A program made the position numbers and the translations under genes. Below the pieces are notes generated by a model. The model was not told the origin of the DNA and did no database searches. It saw only the letters and a program-made list of their open reading frames with translations. A DNA stretch of 64,000 nt, taken from Angiostrongylus vasorum (lineage: Eukaryota > Nematoda > Chromadorea > Rhabditida > Metastrongylidae). The stretch is from positions 434,001 to 498,000 of the forward strand of contig JADANN010000345.1 in the NCBI GenBank assembly GCA_018806985.1. Direction: 5' to 3'. Positions 48,206-59,061 of the stretch are shown here, in pieces (within the stretch, counting starts at the first letter, position 1; the number at the start of each line of letters is the position of its first letter).

Positions 48206-48525
48206 TTGTATAAAGAATCAGACGACAGATTGGTAGGGTTTGACCAATTCCTTCAGCGTGAATATGCATTCGATTCCATTCGTAGCACCGCAGAAGTAAT
48301 TGAATATGTGGCCCATAGCCTATACAATGTGTGTCTACACATGTCGGAACCTACCATTAAGCCTTATCGGTGTTTTTTTTATAATCTCAGGCAAGTTTGC
48401 TACCAATGTGCCCATCCTAGAGGGTTGGCCTGCTTAGTTAGTCCTGGATAAGGGGATCGAATCGCGGGACCACGGCTGTACTGCATTGTCGTGGCAAAGG
48501 ACCCCTAGCTAGTGCGCTGTACAAG
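48206..48525 (-). repeat. Diverged SINE family I copy
   Basis: Shares tgcattcgattccattcgta, ataatctcaggcaagtttg and a head-like end (gctagtgcgctgtacaagtc). It is longer than standard copies and probably contains a small insertion. Confidence 0.45.
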
Positions 48526-49036
48526 TCAAGTATTACAAGTATTACATAACAAATAAGTTTGTAGTAAATCTCAAGGACAATAATAGGGAACAACAATAAC
48601 AAAATTAAGAGTAAGCAGAGTAGTAGTTAGGCATATCAGCATGTCTCCTATGGTGCGAAAAAGCACAGAGAACACGTCTGTGTTCTAAAAACCGCACTGC
48701 TGGTCAGTCCAGTAGCACGAGAACCGCTAATGATACCATGTTGTCACGGAATAAACGCCGGTTCGAAGTGACGAAACATATGGTTGTCATTATCGACATC
48801 ACCAAACAAATTGCTACGCATCGTGTACAATACACGACGAAACCTGTGACGTGAACTAGTAACACCTGAACTGGACAAACGAAAAGATTTTATCTTTGGT
48901 GTAATATTACTATCTTATTAAGAAGGAATTCGCTACAAGATGTTCGATGACGAAAGCTAATGTATGAGATAGCATACTAAACATTACTTTGTAAATGACC
49001 ATGTCTTGCGATGCAATCTACAACAGTTCCCAAGAC

Positions 49037-49146
49037 CGACTTTCTATTAACCTTGGCACTGGATTATAAATTTGTCGTTTTCTCTCTCAGCATTTGCGAG
49101 GTTGTTAAACAAAGGTTCTCCGGCGATTGCTGAGAGAGAAAACGGC
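49037..49146. repeat. Short foldback related to P4 and P12
   Basis: The arms gttttctctctcagcatttg and gattgctgagagagaaaac flank gcgaggttgttaaac, and a gactttctattaacc tail is present. It looks like a deletion derivative of the larger foldbacks. Confidence 0.5.
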
Positions 49147-49462
49147 AATCCACAACTCTAACATTTGACACTGTCTAGATGGAAAAGGTGAAGAACGTTT
49201 ACGTTCATGACGAAACTTAGATGACGTAATGCTCAAAATGTTTCACAAACCGACCTTCCTTTAACCTCGGCATGACTAGTCAACATGTACTTTTGTAGCT
49301 TAATAAGCTATCAGCAACCTTAGGCTTTTGAATCTGTAGTATCAACGTAGTACTTGAGTGATCCAGAACGGTAATCAATATGTATTCCTTCAAACCGAGC
49401 TTCTTTTAACCTCGGCATTAATAAATATCTTCTTCGATTATCGAGCTAACACTAGGTCGATA

Positions 49463-49749
49463 AAAGGATAGAGGATAGAGCTCTCGACGTTGATCAATCT
49501 CTGAGGGATGCGCCATACATTCGATTTCATTTAGCATCATTTAGAGGTGATTGAATGCATATCTAGCCTTTACAATGACTCGCGGTGGCCTACGGATGTA
49601 TCGAGCCAGTGCTGGTATCCACCCAGACAAGTCTGGTACCAAATTGCCGACCACGGGGGGAATGGAAGGCTTGGCGACCCATGGGCGCGGGTATCGATTC
49701 CACGTGTGTTGCAGGGCGCCTCCGACCACTACGCCACACGCGCCCTTCG
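49463..49749 (-). repeat. SINE family I copy inserted in element P9
   Basis: Full-length reverse copy, bounded by AGGTCGATAAA (49454-49464) and AGGTTGATAAA (49750-49760), an 11-bp duplication with one change. The duplicated target is the terminal motif of the pseudo-LTR element, so the SINE arrived after it. Confidence 0.87.
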
Positions 49750-49972
49750 AGGTTGATAAAGAGATTTATTCGCCCCACGTTTCGACGCCTTCGCCTTCCC
49801 CAGATTATTATTGATTAATAATACTGAGGCTAAATGATAGTTGGTATGAAAAAATATTAATTTAATACTCGCTATGTGCTACCTAGCATAACACCAACTT
49901 CTGCTGGATGGATTATCCGTTGAAAAACAAATTATTATCAACGGACAATCATTGTCAAAAACAACCGTCCTG

Positions 49973-49980
49973 TATAAAAG
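49973..49980 (+). promoter_or_regulatory. TATA box of pseudo-LTR element P9
   Basis: TATAAAAG in the conserved context cctgtataaaagagcgctgc, about 120 nt upstream of the hammerhead remnant. Confidence 0.5.
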
Positions 49981-50200
49981 AGCGCTGCCGTGTGAGATTG
50001 CCTTATTCGAGCGGCGCTCCAGCGGATGCGATGCTCCTCAGTACGACGAATAAGACACCACATTGAGAGAACGAACGACTGTGGACCATCTTCTCGAATC
50101 ATCGGCTCTGCGGGAGACGACGGCGTCTAAACATTAGCCGAATAAACATCTTTATGAACCGCGTATCAGCTTAACAATCCAAGAATCTATTTTTATATTG

Positions 50201-50546
50201 GCAAGCGAACACGAAGTTGAGAAAAACCTTATTTGGCTAACGTTTCGTCGCCTTCGCCTTCCTGACGGCCGAATTGATTCAAATCGATTATCCACAGTTG
50301 TTCCTTCTAATGGGTCTTCATGATCGCATTGAGTTGAATCCGGTAGAGCACACCTCCAAGTAGCCTCACTTGGCAGTGGTCTTTTATAGATGGTTGTTGA
50401 TTAATACTGTTTGTCCGCTGATAATATTCTGTTTTTTCCCCGAGCGATCCACTCTACAGCAATCGGTACCTTAACCAGCTAGCGCAGAGGGTAACGATAT
50501 TTCAAAGCCGATTTCCGTTTAGCCTAGGCATGACTAGTCATCATGT
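50201..50546 (-). mobile_element. Hammerhead pseudo-LTR unit P10
   Basis: Minus-oriented unit with TATA-like TATAAAAG at 50388-50381 and a hammerhead remnant at about 50270-50234 (GAAACGTTAGCC kept, CUGANGA changed to GTCAGGA). The far end at 50505-50546 has the gatttccgtttagcctaggc and tgactagtcatcatgtg motif also seen at 49252-49290. Confidence 0.65.
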
Positions 50547-50561
50547 GTTTTTTTCGTCGAT

Positions 50562-50812
50562 AAGCTTACACCAGATTGATAAAAAAAGACTTTACTCGGC
50601 AAGCGTTTTGACGCAGAGCATTGCTAAGTGAGGTTGTTGCGTTACCCGGTGGAAGTTCCACTGGTCTCAACTTGATGCCATCACGAAGATCCACATAGGA
50701 AGGAGGAACAACAGTGGGTAATTGACTGGGGTCAATCTGACTCTGAGGTAGAGGAAGGCCCCAAGACGTTACCCGAATAAAGTCTTTTATCAACCTCCGG
50801 TTAGCTTATCAG
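50562..50812. mobile_element. Short pseudo-LTR element with inverted ends (P11)
   Basis: About 55-bp inverted ends: gataagcttacaccagattg and aaagactttactcggcaagc at the left, acgttacccgaataaagtc and aacctccggttagcttatc at the right. Both hammerhead cores are deleted or mutated. It is the smallest member of the group. Confidence 0.65.
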
Positions 50813-51163
50813 TGAAAAAGTACTGAAAAGTCATCGGAAAAGACGAAAACAAGCGTTTGAGGTTTTGGGTGAAAAGGAGAAGCAAGAGAACATCACCAGG
50901 AATTCTTTGTTGAAGTGAAGTGTTTCGTTACTTGATATGCTTGGTGTTATGAAACGTTCCAAGAAATTCGTTTACTGATGGAATGTTAAAAGCTATCAGA
51001 AATTGAAAACAGTGAATAGGACGGACGGGTTTTTAATAAAGGAGCATGAATAAGAGAACATTGGTCTGAAAAAAAGCATCGACGTATGTGTCTATTTCTT
51101 CGAATATTCATCAAGTTGTCATTAGCACGTAGTGTGTTTGTCACTCACAAGCTGCACATATTA

Positions 51164-51412
51164 AAAGGATAAAGGATAAAGCTCTCGGTGTTCATCAATC
51201 GCTGAGGGATGCGCCATGCAATCGGCTTCATAAAGCATCGTTTGGAGGTGATTGAATGCATATCTGACCTTTAAAATGCCTGGCGGCGGCCTACCGATGT
51301 ATGGTATCAATTTGCCGACCCAGAGGGATGGAAGGCTCGGTGGGCCATGGGCGGGGGATCGGTTCCACGTGTGTGTTGCAGGGCGCCTCCGACCACTGCG
51401 CCACACACGCCT
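51164..51412 (-). repeat. SINE family I copy with internal deletion
   Basis: Reverse copy, lacking about 30 nt in the middle (after cctaccgatgta the sequence jumps to tggtatcaat). Confidence 0.83.
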
Positions 51413-51703
51413 CTGCACACATTAGACGACTAAACTCTGTTAAGTTAACCAAACTAAGTAAGTTGTGATTTTAATGATTTGATGAGACAATAAATTAGTT
51501 TGCAACATTGTTTGTAACGCATATAGTCCAACATGGGTCCATTTTAATTCATACGTTAGTGTTAACGACGTCAGCAAAATGTTTCTATTTCTGACCAATT
51601 TTTCCATTTTTGTCGACTTTTCTTCAGATTTCATACATTTTTGGAGCCATGCAGAACTGCAGAAAATCGTGATGAACGACAGAGTATTCGGTAAAAGAGA
51701 ATA

Positions 51704-51944
51704 AAAAAAAAGGATGAAGCTCTCGGCGTTGATCAATACCTGAAGGATGCGCCATGCATTCGATTTCATTTAGCATCGTTTGGCTCACGGTGGTCCACCG
51801 ATATATCGAGCCAGTGTTGCTATCCTCTCAGTCTGGTACAAATTTGCCAGCCCAGGAGGGATGGAAGGCTTGGTGGGCTATGAGCGCGGAATCGATTCCA
51901 CGCGTGTGTTGCTGGGAGCCTCCGACCACTGCACCACACGCGCC
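51704..51944 (-). repeat. SINE family I copy with internal deletion
   Basis: Reverse copy; the segment from the gattgaatgcat block to the start of the ggtccaccg block is missing near 51782. Confidence 0.82.
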
Positions 51945-52069
51945 TTTAGGGTACAAGAAAAACCTAGAACAGTTGATCTTCGATCACAATGAAATATCCA
52001 CAGAACTGATAGACTTAGATGAGTTTTCTTTCTTCTTATTATCAGCCTACATGCAATGCGCAGATCTCC

Positions 52070-52385
52070 GCACTTCATGCATTCACTTTATTGCCTTGCA
52101 TCCACGATCCACGAAGCACTTGGAATTTGTGTGTAGGTTTGGCTGCCCGTTGACTACTTTGGTCTTCTTCAAGAAATGTCGTTGAATCCGGCTCGAGTGG
52201 ATCCTCCCTGAAAGTCTGGGGTAGTTTTGCTTAAGTGTTCTTAATCCTCAGTTCAAGCTGTTACCCGCCTTTTTGGATTGTGAGTTTCTTGCCCCAAACA
52301 AGACTGGTACCAATGTGCCGACTGCGGACGGATGGTAGGGTTCGCTAACTCAGGCTTGTCTCGAAACAGGAACCACTCCTGTGCT
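52070..52385 (-). repeat. SINE family III-like copy
   Basis: Shares gaatccggctcgagtgga and a central agactggtaccaatgtgcc block with the other family III copies. The head region (gaaacaggaaccactcctg) is degraded. Confidence 0.5.
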
Positions 52386-52853
52386 ATGTGGCAACTATAA
52401 ACACTCGCTTGTAGTAGATCCTACAGAACAACTCCGTATGACAAGTTATCAGAGTACAGGAAGTTAGTAATGTCCGCTTAGCTGAATAGCGAACTGGTTG
52501 GAAACACTGGTACGCTCCGTTAACACGACAATGAGTGTACGGCGAATGAACGAGTATTTTATCCTTCACAACTCATGAGATGCATTTAGTACAGCGTATC
52601 AGTGCAAATACAAAGTAGACGATGTGTAATAGTCTCAATATATTTACTTTTCAAAGATCTACCATAGCTTACAGAGTCTTTTTGATGCATGTCTTAATAA
52701 AACAGTTATGTTAGCTAACAAAGATATTTAGAATGTTGGACTAAATTGGACTGAAACGGAGTAATAAAATATTAGTTACAATAAAAAGAGAATGATGGAA
52801 GAAGACGGAGAGAGAGGATGGAAAGATTGAAGGAAATGTATCTACATAAAGAG

Positions 52854-53083
52854 CGCGTGTAGCGCAATGATTAGACGGACCCTGCAGTACAGACATGCTT
52901 GTTAGTTCAATACCGCGCTCCAGGTGCACCAAGCTTTATTTTTTTTGGGTCGGCAAGTTGGTACCAGACTTAACTGGAACGATGGCAGGACTCATGTGAT
53001 AAATAAATAGGTAAGCTAGCGCAAATTGTTCCATAGGCATTCATAAACCTCAAACGGTGGTTGATGAAGTCGAATGTATGGTG
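52854..53083 (+). repeat. Diverged SINE family I copy
   Basis: Head agcgcgtgtagcgcaatgat with a good B box (GTTAGTTCAATACC), and a 3' block gaagtcgaatgtatggtggg that runs directly into the RTE fragment. Confidence 0.6.
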
Positions 53084-53930
53084 GGTCCTCTACAGTAGAC
53101 GAAATCATAGTAAATCGAAGATTTTGCCTGACAGATTTCGCTGTTGTCTCAAAATTCTATAGAATATCAGACCACCGCCTCCATTGCTCAAAATTCCATT
53201 ACGTGCAGAAAGGAGAGAAAGCCGCAACGTTCAAAAAGCCAGTTCCGAAAACCACCATAAAGTGGAATTTATCCAGACCCAAAAAAGCAATAGAGAAATT
53301 ATCCACAGTTACTACTTGGAGCGCTTCAATGACCACGTGCAACTGTCCTCATATTGAAATAAAGGAGGATAGATATGTCATACCACCGGCTCTCCCTTCC
53401 TAGATCCGACATGCGATTTCGTCGGTGAAAAGTAGAACATCAGTTCCGGCCAGGGTCGCATCTGAACATTTGAACAACCTTCCGCCTGTCTTCATAAACA
53501 CACTGGCTCGGCTCTTCACAAGTTACTTGTCAGAATACAAGATTCCCATTCAGTGGAGGAAAAAGTAAGACCGTACTATTATTCAATAAGGGTGACCTCT
53601 ACGGTGTCGGAAACTATCGTTCAATTTGCTTACTATCTGTCATCTGTGAACTTTTCACTCGAGTCAACCTAAACAGGATTGACAGAACACTGGACGTAGG
53701 ACAGCCATGTCCATGTGAGCAAATAGGGTTTCGAAAAGGGATTCAGTACGATGGACCACATCCACACGATAACAAAACTCTTTAAAGTATTCCGAGTACA
53801 AAAGACCGCTCTATTTCATTTTCATCGATTTAAAGAAAGCTTTTTGACTCGTTTTCTTGTTTAGCAATCGCGAGGTTGTTAAACAGCATACATTTACTTC
53901 CATAGAAGAACACAATACAATACAACAGTA

Positions 53931-53964
53931 GCTGTTTGGGCAGTATCGCCTTCTTCAGAGCCTG
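53931..53964 (-). ncRNA. Hammerhead core lacking the cleavage triplet (left arm of P12)
   Basis: Minus-strand copy of the same module, with CAAAC instead of GAAAC and the same missing GTC as the right arm. Confidence 0.5.
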
Positions 53965-54120
53965 GAAGGGTATACTGATATACAATTTGCTAGGCCAAAC
54001 GCTTCAATGACACTTACAAAAAGACGGAAAACTTTTTTTCTCGTGTTTTCGTTTCCGTCTTTTTGTAAGTGTCATTGAAGCGTTTGGCCTAGTAAATTGT
54101 ATATCAGTATACCCTTCCAG

Positions 54121-54152
54121 GCTCTGAAGAAGGCGATACTGCCGAAACAGCT
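54121..54152 (+). ncRNA. Hammerhead core lacking the cleavage triplet (right arm of P12)
   Basis: CTGAAGA, A, GGC-GATACT-GCC and GAAAC are present, but AGCT follows directly because the GTC seen at 23196-23198 is deleted. Cleavage is not expected. Confidence 0.6.
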
Positions 54153-55209
54153 ACTGTTGTATTCTATTCTGTTTTTCTATGGAACTAAATGTATGCTGTT
54201 TAACAACCTCGCGATTGCTGAACATGAAAACGACGCATTCATATTCCAATGCCGAGGTTAATAGAAAGTCGATCCTGGGAGCTTTTGACTCAGTTGAGAT
54301 AGAAGCAGTGTTGAAAGCCCGGGACAGCGAGGCAGCCCATATCAGTACATGAAGATTCTTCATAAGCTATACAAAAAATTTCACAGCCGAAATATTACCA
54401 TTCTATTACGATATTAACAACGACATAAAAAGGGGGTTAGCCCATATCAGCAAAAAATATTTATTCCACTTTGGAGAACGTCATGAAAACACTGGAATGG
54501 GAGAGTTTGGGAGTGAAAAACGATGGCTGACAATTACACCACCACACGCTTTACTGACGAGATCTTCATCGATCTAACAACACTAAGCATTAGCCGGGCG
54601 AAACGAATGCCTGTCGACTTTGATAAGGCTTGTAGAAAAATTGGACTTCGTCTAAACCACAGGAAAAATTATACATGAGGACCGGAATGGTTTCGTGTGC
54701 GCTATTCATGCTCAACAGTACAAATATCTATCTCCGATTGCTCCAGCTACGAACTACGAATATCTAGACTACGACGGCAGGATGAAAGGTCACATAGCGT
54801 TATAGAACGCGCAGTCGATAGGAGGATGTTAGGAGTACCCCATAACAGACAACAAGGGAAATGATCCAAAGCTCCGACTTATGCCAACGATCAAAAGGGA
54901 GGCGCTGTTCCACATGCCACATTGTTAAGGACAAGATGGGCATGAATTGTAATGCGTATGAACGACAACCGATGGACAAGAACCGTTAGTGACTGGATTC
55001 CTCAGGATATCAAACGCACAGCAAAAAGACCACCAATCAGTTCGTTAGAGTTGATTACGAAGACTTTGGAAAGATGATATGACGCTGAACGAGTCCCTGG
55101 AACGAGTAGAGCTTACTGGGCTACTCGCGAATGCAACATCGACAAATGGGAAATTTGCCGGTGCTTGCTAGAGTCACTCGGCGATCAACCGGATGACGTG
55201 TATTACAAA

Positions 55210-55650
55210 TGATATGTATATATTTATTTATCTATGTCACGGTGTAAAAGAGTGATCTAAAAAATTACAAATGTGTTGACATTTATTGTTTGTGTGCAGA
55301 GGCAACCGATCCAAAAAACACTACTGCTAAATTGGAGAACAGATCGAATCACAGAACAGTCTTAGAGGAAGGTTCACGAGAGAATAAATGTGTTTCAATT
55401 ATACGGCTGCATAAGATTGAAGCCTGACTCCTTCTGCAAGATATATTGACATTGGACTCAATTTTACGAAGAGTTTTCTACCAACGTTTCGATTTCTGTG
55501 ATGTTCAACAATGTGACATTATTCAGACGAAAACAGAGGAGCTTAGTGAGATTAGAGTTCACTTTTAGTGGCTTGTCTGGACAACTTTGTATTGAGGTCT
55601 CCTTGTATGTGTCAATTGGTAGTGAACTTCTTCAAAAGAGTAAGTGGCAA
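55210..55650. other. Stretch without a recognised feature
   Basis: This is the 3' flank of the RTE remnant. I see no exon or known repeat. Confidence 0.35.
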
Positions 55651-55654
55651 AGCG

Positions 55655-55920
55655 TGTTGATCATTATTCGAGAGAGACGCTATGCATTCGATTCCATTCG
55701 CAGCATCGTGAAGGTGTTTGAATACATACTTGACTTACACAATGACTTCTAAACGTATCGAGTGAGTGTTTTAATCTCCCATACTAGTCTGGTACCATGC
55801 TGGAGAAAGGTAGAGAGCTTGAAAAGATCGTGGCACGATCTCGAAACGATGACCTTGTGTGTAGTGTTAGCCATCTTTAACCAATGCTACAGGCATGCAC
55901 CGAGTAATCTTACTTGCTAG
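55655..55920 (-). repeat. Diverged SINE family I copy
   Basis: Shares tgcattcgattccattcg and actagtctggtaccatg with family I; the head region is unclear. Confidence 0.45.
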
Positions 55921-56067
55921 CAAATAGTTGAATCACAATTTGGCATGCAGCCGTAGGTATAACAGCTCATTATGCGATCAATATCCATAGAATGTGCAAA
56001 ATTTGAGCATCGTGAAGTCTAGCAGAACTGTTATTCTTTCAATATTACAGATTTCAATTACTTAATT

Positions 56068-56132
56068 ATTTTTTAATTATATTATTATTAATTATTTAAC
56101 TATTGATTAATTATTAATTATTAATTAATTCA
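56068..56132. repeat. TAAT-rich simple sequence
   Basis: AT-only tract of TTAATTA-type units. Confidence 0.8.
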
Positions 56133-56189
56133 TTCATTTAAAGAAAATGGATACTTTCGGCTATAATCGACAACTTCGATTTACAGAAC

Positions 56190-56455
56190 TAGGGCACACA
56201 CAGCGCAGTGGTTGGAAAATCCTTGCAATACACACACCGTCGCTAACAGGTTTGATCCCTCGCACCGAGCAAACTAGACCTTCCATTTCTTCAGGGAAAG
56301 CGAAATGGTGCCAGACTTGTCTGAGAAGATAAAATATCGACTCGATTCACCGCTAGATACCCATAAGTTATTGGGTAGGTGAAACACGCATTAAGTCATT
56401 TCCGCGATGCTACAAATGGAGTCGAATGCGTAGTGTATCCTGAAAGGGTTGGCAA
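56190..56455 (+). repeat. Diverged SINE family I copy
   Basis: Head gggcacacacagcgcagtgg with B-box-like AGGTTTGATCCC, a central tggtgccagacttgtctgag block, and 3' gagtcgaatgcgtagtgtat. The tail is lost. Confidence 0.65.
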
Positions 56456-57089
56456 TTGCTTTACCAGCTGTGTTTTTATTGGTAGAAAATGTCGATAGAA
56501 TGGAACAAGTTTTTGTGAAACAAGCAGTGAACGTAGAAATTTTGCATCCACTGAATACTGAAACAATTTAACTAGAAGACAATAGAATTCTCCGGGAAAA
56601 TTTCCCAATTATATTCGTTAGCTTGAAAAATTAATACGATTTTCCGAGGATGAACAAATTACCCATGCCATTATCCCCGGACTAAAAACCGAAGTTCCAC
56701 GCACATTCGTGAAACCGAGTTATACTTTGTGGTGACCTGCAGAACTGTAAGGATCTACGGTATCCTTCCAAGTGATCAATGGTGATAAAAACAATTAAAA
56801 GATAAAATAATACGTAAAGAATAAGGATCAGGAACCCAATCATTCGCTTGTTCCTTCCACAAATTGAACAGAATAATGAACTTGAACTATATGGAACAAT
56901 AACTTACTGGCACTCCAGGAAGTTAGTTTCGAGCTTGCTTCGTGACAAAATGGTGAAGGAATGAGACAGCTGTGGCCTTGGTGGTTCTTCTTGTGTGCGT
57001 CAAACTGGAGTCAGTAAAGATATTAGTTACACCTTATTGCACAATTCTTTACGACTTCAAATAAATAACGGTTCTTTGAAATCATACAC

Positions 57090-57420
57090 ACTTCGTGTTG
57101 ATATATTGGGTGCATCGTATCCGCCATTTATGAAGGTTTTCGGAATTGTGTACGAATCCGGCTCCTAGTTCATGGATGTCGTTGAATGTTAGTCGAGTTC
57201 ATCCTTAGTGGAATTTTGACTTAGCTCTGCAAGGATTTTCCCAGTTTTTTTATCGCAGGTTTTCATCGGCATTTGCGGATCGCGCGAAGCCTTCCCGAGA
57301 CAGATCTGGTGCCATTTTACTCAACCTGAAAGGATACGGACTTGGTTGGCCTAAGACGAGGTCGAACCAGGCGCGTAGTGCCGCTTATCTCCAACTACTT
57401 CGCTCCCGTGCCACAAAGGT
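57090..57420 (-). repeat. SINE family III-like copy
   Basis: Reverse element with gcgaagccttcccgagacag, the central agatctggtgccattttac block, and ggtcgaaccaggcgcg (B-box region). Confidence 0.55.
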
Positions 57421-58529
57421 CTTTCGCTACACTTTTTGAATTATTCAAAAAACCCCTTAAAAGTAGCGGGTTTTGTATTGAAAGTTTTCTGCTGGTGCAC
57501 GTGCGAGAGCATGACGTTAACACTCACCGACGACGTGGCGTCTATAAGAGTCATACGATGGGAAATAACTGCCGCTTCCAAACTTAAATCAACATATCTC
57601 AGTTCACAATAAAAGTTATTGCTTGAAATAAGGAGCTCTAGAAACTGAAGGTCTTCACCTACAGGAAAAAAATTTCCTTTGCTTTAAAAAATGACGAGAT
57701 TATTTCCTGGAGTTCACGATGCATAATTTTTTCCACCTTCGAGGACATTTCTGAAAACTGAACAAGAAGGATTACTTATCAGCGAGAAAAGATGGTGCTC
57801 CCCAACATACTCTTCATGTTGGTATCCACTCGAAATTTTAAATCTTGCAGATTCCATTCCTTTTACAAATTTTTTTGAAAATCCTTATTCTCAACGTATT
57901 TAACTTCAGAAAGAGATTGTGTAAAAATTGTTTATACGATTAATACGAAAAAAGGAAAGTCTTTTCTACAAGTATTTAACGTTCCTAACTGCTGAGATGC
58001 TGTACTGATCGAGGAATTATCGTTAGTTGCAGAAAACGTCCTACCAGCGAACATCCAAGAGAAGAGAATTCTTGGAAACGAGTTCAGGCTCCGCAGCTCG
58101 ATCAGGTAGCGCTAATGTTATTGCGGAAGACATACATTTTAACATCATTAAATTAATGTGGTAAAAAGTTCGGTAATCAGAACTGGTTCTGCAATTCTTC
58201 ACCGATTTTTACACAGCATTCGTCTGCACATTACGAACATACTTTTTTCTTTCTTCTCGTTCAAACGTATCGTCACCAATGAATAAGTAACTGCATTCGA
58301 TAGCGATGATTGTCTGTCATATCAACGCCTTAGAGCCAACCTCCAATAGCCGTTTTTTATTGTCAATGCATTGCACTGAATTGCTTTTGAGACATGCTGT
58401 CATTTGGTTGAATAACCCATCCATCTAAACGAAACATTGCGAAGATCTTGCTCTTGCAAATGAATTTCACGCCTAGATGGTCTGTCGAAGACCGCAAACA
58501 CACAGAAGATTTCTGTTTTAAGCACATCT
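57421..58529. other. Stretch without a recognised gene
   Basis: About 1.1 kb of AT-rich sequence with no recognised exon or repeat. Confidence 0.4.
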
Positions 58530-58542
58530 ACTAGCAGATTAT

Positions 58543-58823
58543 GGGCGCGTGTGGCGCAGTGGTCAGAGGCGCCCTGCAACACACACGTGGAATCGATCTT
58601 CGCGCCCATGGCCCACCTAGCCTTCCATCCCTCCTTGGTCGGATATTGGTACCAGATTTGTCTGGAAGGATAGCACCACTGGCTGGATACATCGGTAGGC
58701 CACTGTGGGTCATTGTGAAGGCCAGATGTGCATTCAATCACCTACAACGATGTTTAATGAAATCGAATGCATGGCGCATCCCTCAGGGATTGATCAACGC
58801 CGAGAGCTTTATCCTTTATTTAT
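58543..58823 (+). repeat. SINE family I reference copy, tRNA-derived, with target-site duplication
   Basis: The clearest copy of the family. The 65-nt head (58543-58607) folds a perfect 7-bp acceptor stem (GGGCGCG with CGCGCCC). It has a canonical A box TGGCGCAGTGG (58552-58562) and a weaker B-box-like GTGGAATCGATC (58587-58598). A tRNA-unrelated body of about 200 nt follows, then a TTTATCC tail. It is bounded by ACTAGCAGATTAT (58530-58542) and ACTAGTAGATTAT (58824-58836). SINEs of this type are transcribed by RNA polymerase III and mobilised by a partner LINE; the partner here is unknown. Confidence 0.92.
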
Positions 58824-58884
58824 ACTAGTAGATTATAGGAAAGTAATCGGCACAATGAACTACTACCATATACTCAGCCGATTG

Positions 58885-58958
58885 CGCGGGAGAGAAACGA
58901 ATGGAAATTATGTTGGGACTCGCACAGCCAGTAAAGACGGGCCATCCAAGTATCCAAG
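58885..58958 (+). repeat. Repeat IV 3' fragment
   Basis: Matches the end of repeat IV (cgcacagccagtaaagacgg, then ccatccaagtatccaag). Confidence 0.6.
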
Positions 58959-59061
58959 TTAGTAATATGTGCTGTCATCACTTGATTTCATACATGTCAA
59001 TGGAGGAGAAAGACGTTTGATATCATTTTTTTGAATTGTGTTTGATTATCTATGACCTCAA

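Larger units (their letters stand above)
49444..50175. mobile_element. Hammerhead pseudo-LTR element P9, split by a SINE
   Basis: The left end (gagctaacactaggtcgataaa) is separated from the rest by the SINE at 49463-49749. A minus-oriented hammerhead remnant lies at 49772-49803, a plus-strand TATAAAAG at 49973 and a plus-oriented remnant at 50095-50135. The right end is aaccgcgtatcagctt. The inverted arrangement matches P7/P8 and the 50562-50812 copy. Confidence 0.7.
53851..54280. mobile_element. Foldback element P12 nested in the RTE reverse transcriptase
   Basis: Two arms of about 180 bp (53851-54030 and 54052-54234) are near-perfect inverted copies around a spacer of about 20 nt. A 46-nt tail ends in gatcctggga. 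The element is flanked by GCTTTTTGACTC (53839-53850) and GCTTTTGACTC (54281-54291), an 11-bp duplication with one T difference. Each arm carries a hammerhead core that has lost the GTC triplet. The right half is almost identical to P4 at 22947-23332. Confidence 0.85.
53084..55205 (+). pseudogene. RTE-type LINE, 5' truncated, decayed and interrupted
   Basis: Broken frames on the plus strand follow the order of an RTE polyprotein. An endonuclease C-terminal part (STVDEIIVNRRFCLTDFAVV and SDHR motifs, 53092-53260) comes first, then RT segments (NYRSICLLSVICELFTRVNL at about 53605-53690; a DLKKAF segment at 53828; AFDSVE after 54281) and a C-terminal region up to about 55200. Multiple stops and frameshifts are present, and a foldback element is inserted within the RT. 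RTE elements move by target-primed reverse transcription; this copy cannot. Confidence 0.82.

Noticed and set aside
49551..49814. Multiple similar open frames of 60-100 codons (also at 13.4, 29.5, 31.5, 38.1, 43.4 and 58.6 kb)
   Set aside because: The similar peptides arise because the family I SINE is open in several frames. They are not a protein family.
53074..53403. Intact 109-codon gene
   Set aside because: It is the endonuclease end of a decayed RTE LINE.
58543..58607. Functional tRNA gene
   Set aside because: The B box is shifted and weak, no proper anticodon and T arms can be drawn, and the same head occurs in about 25 copies. It is the head of a SINE.
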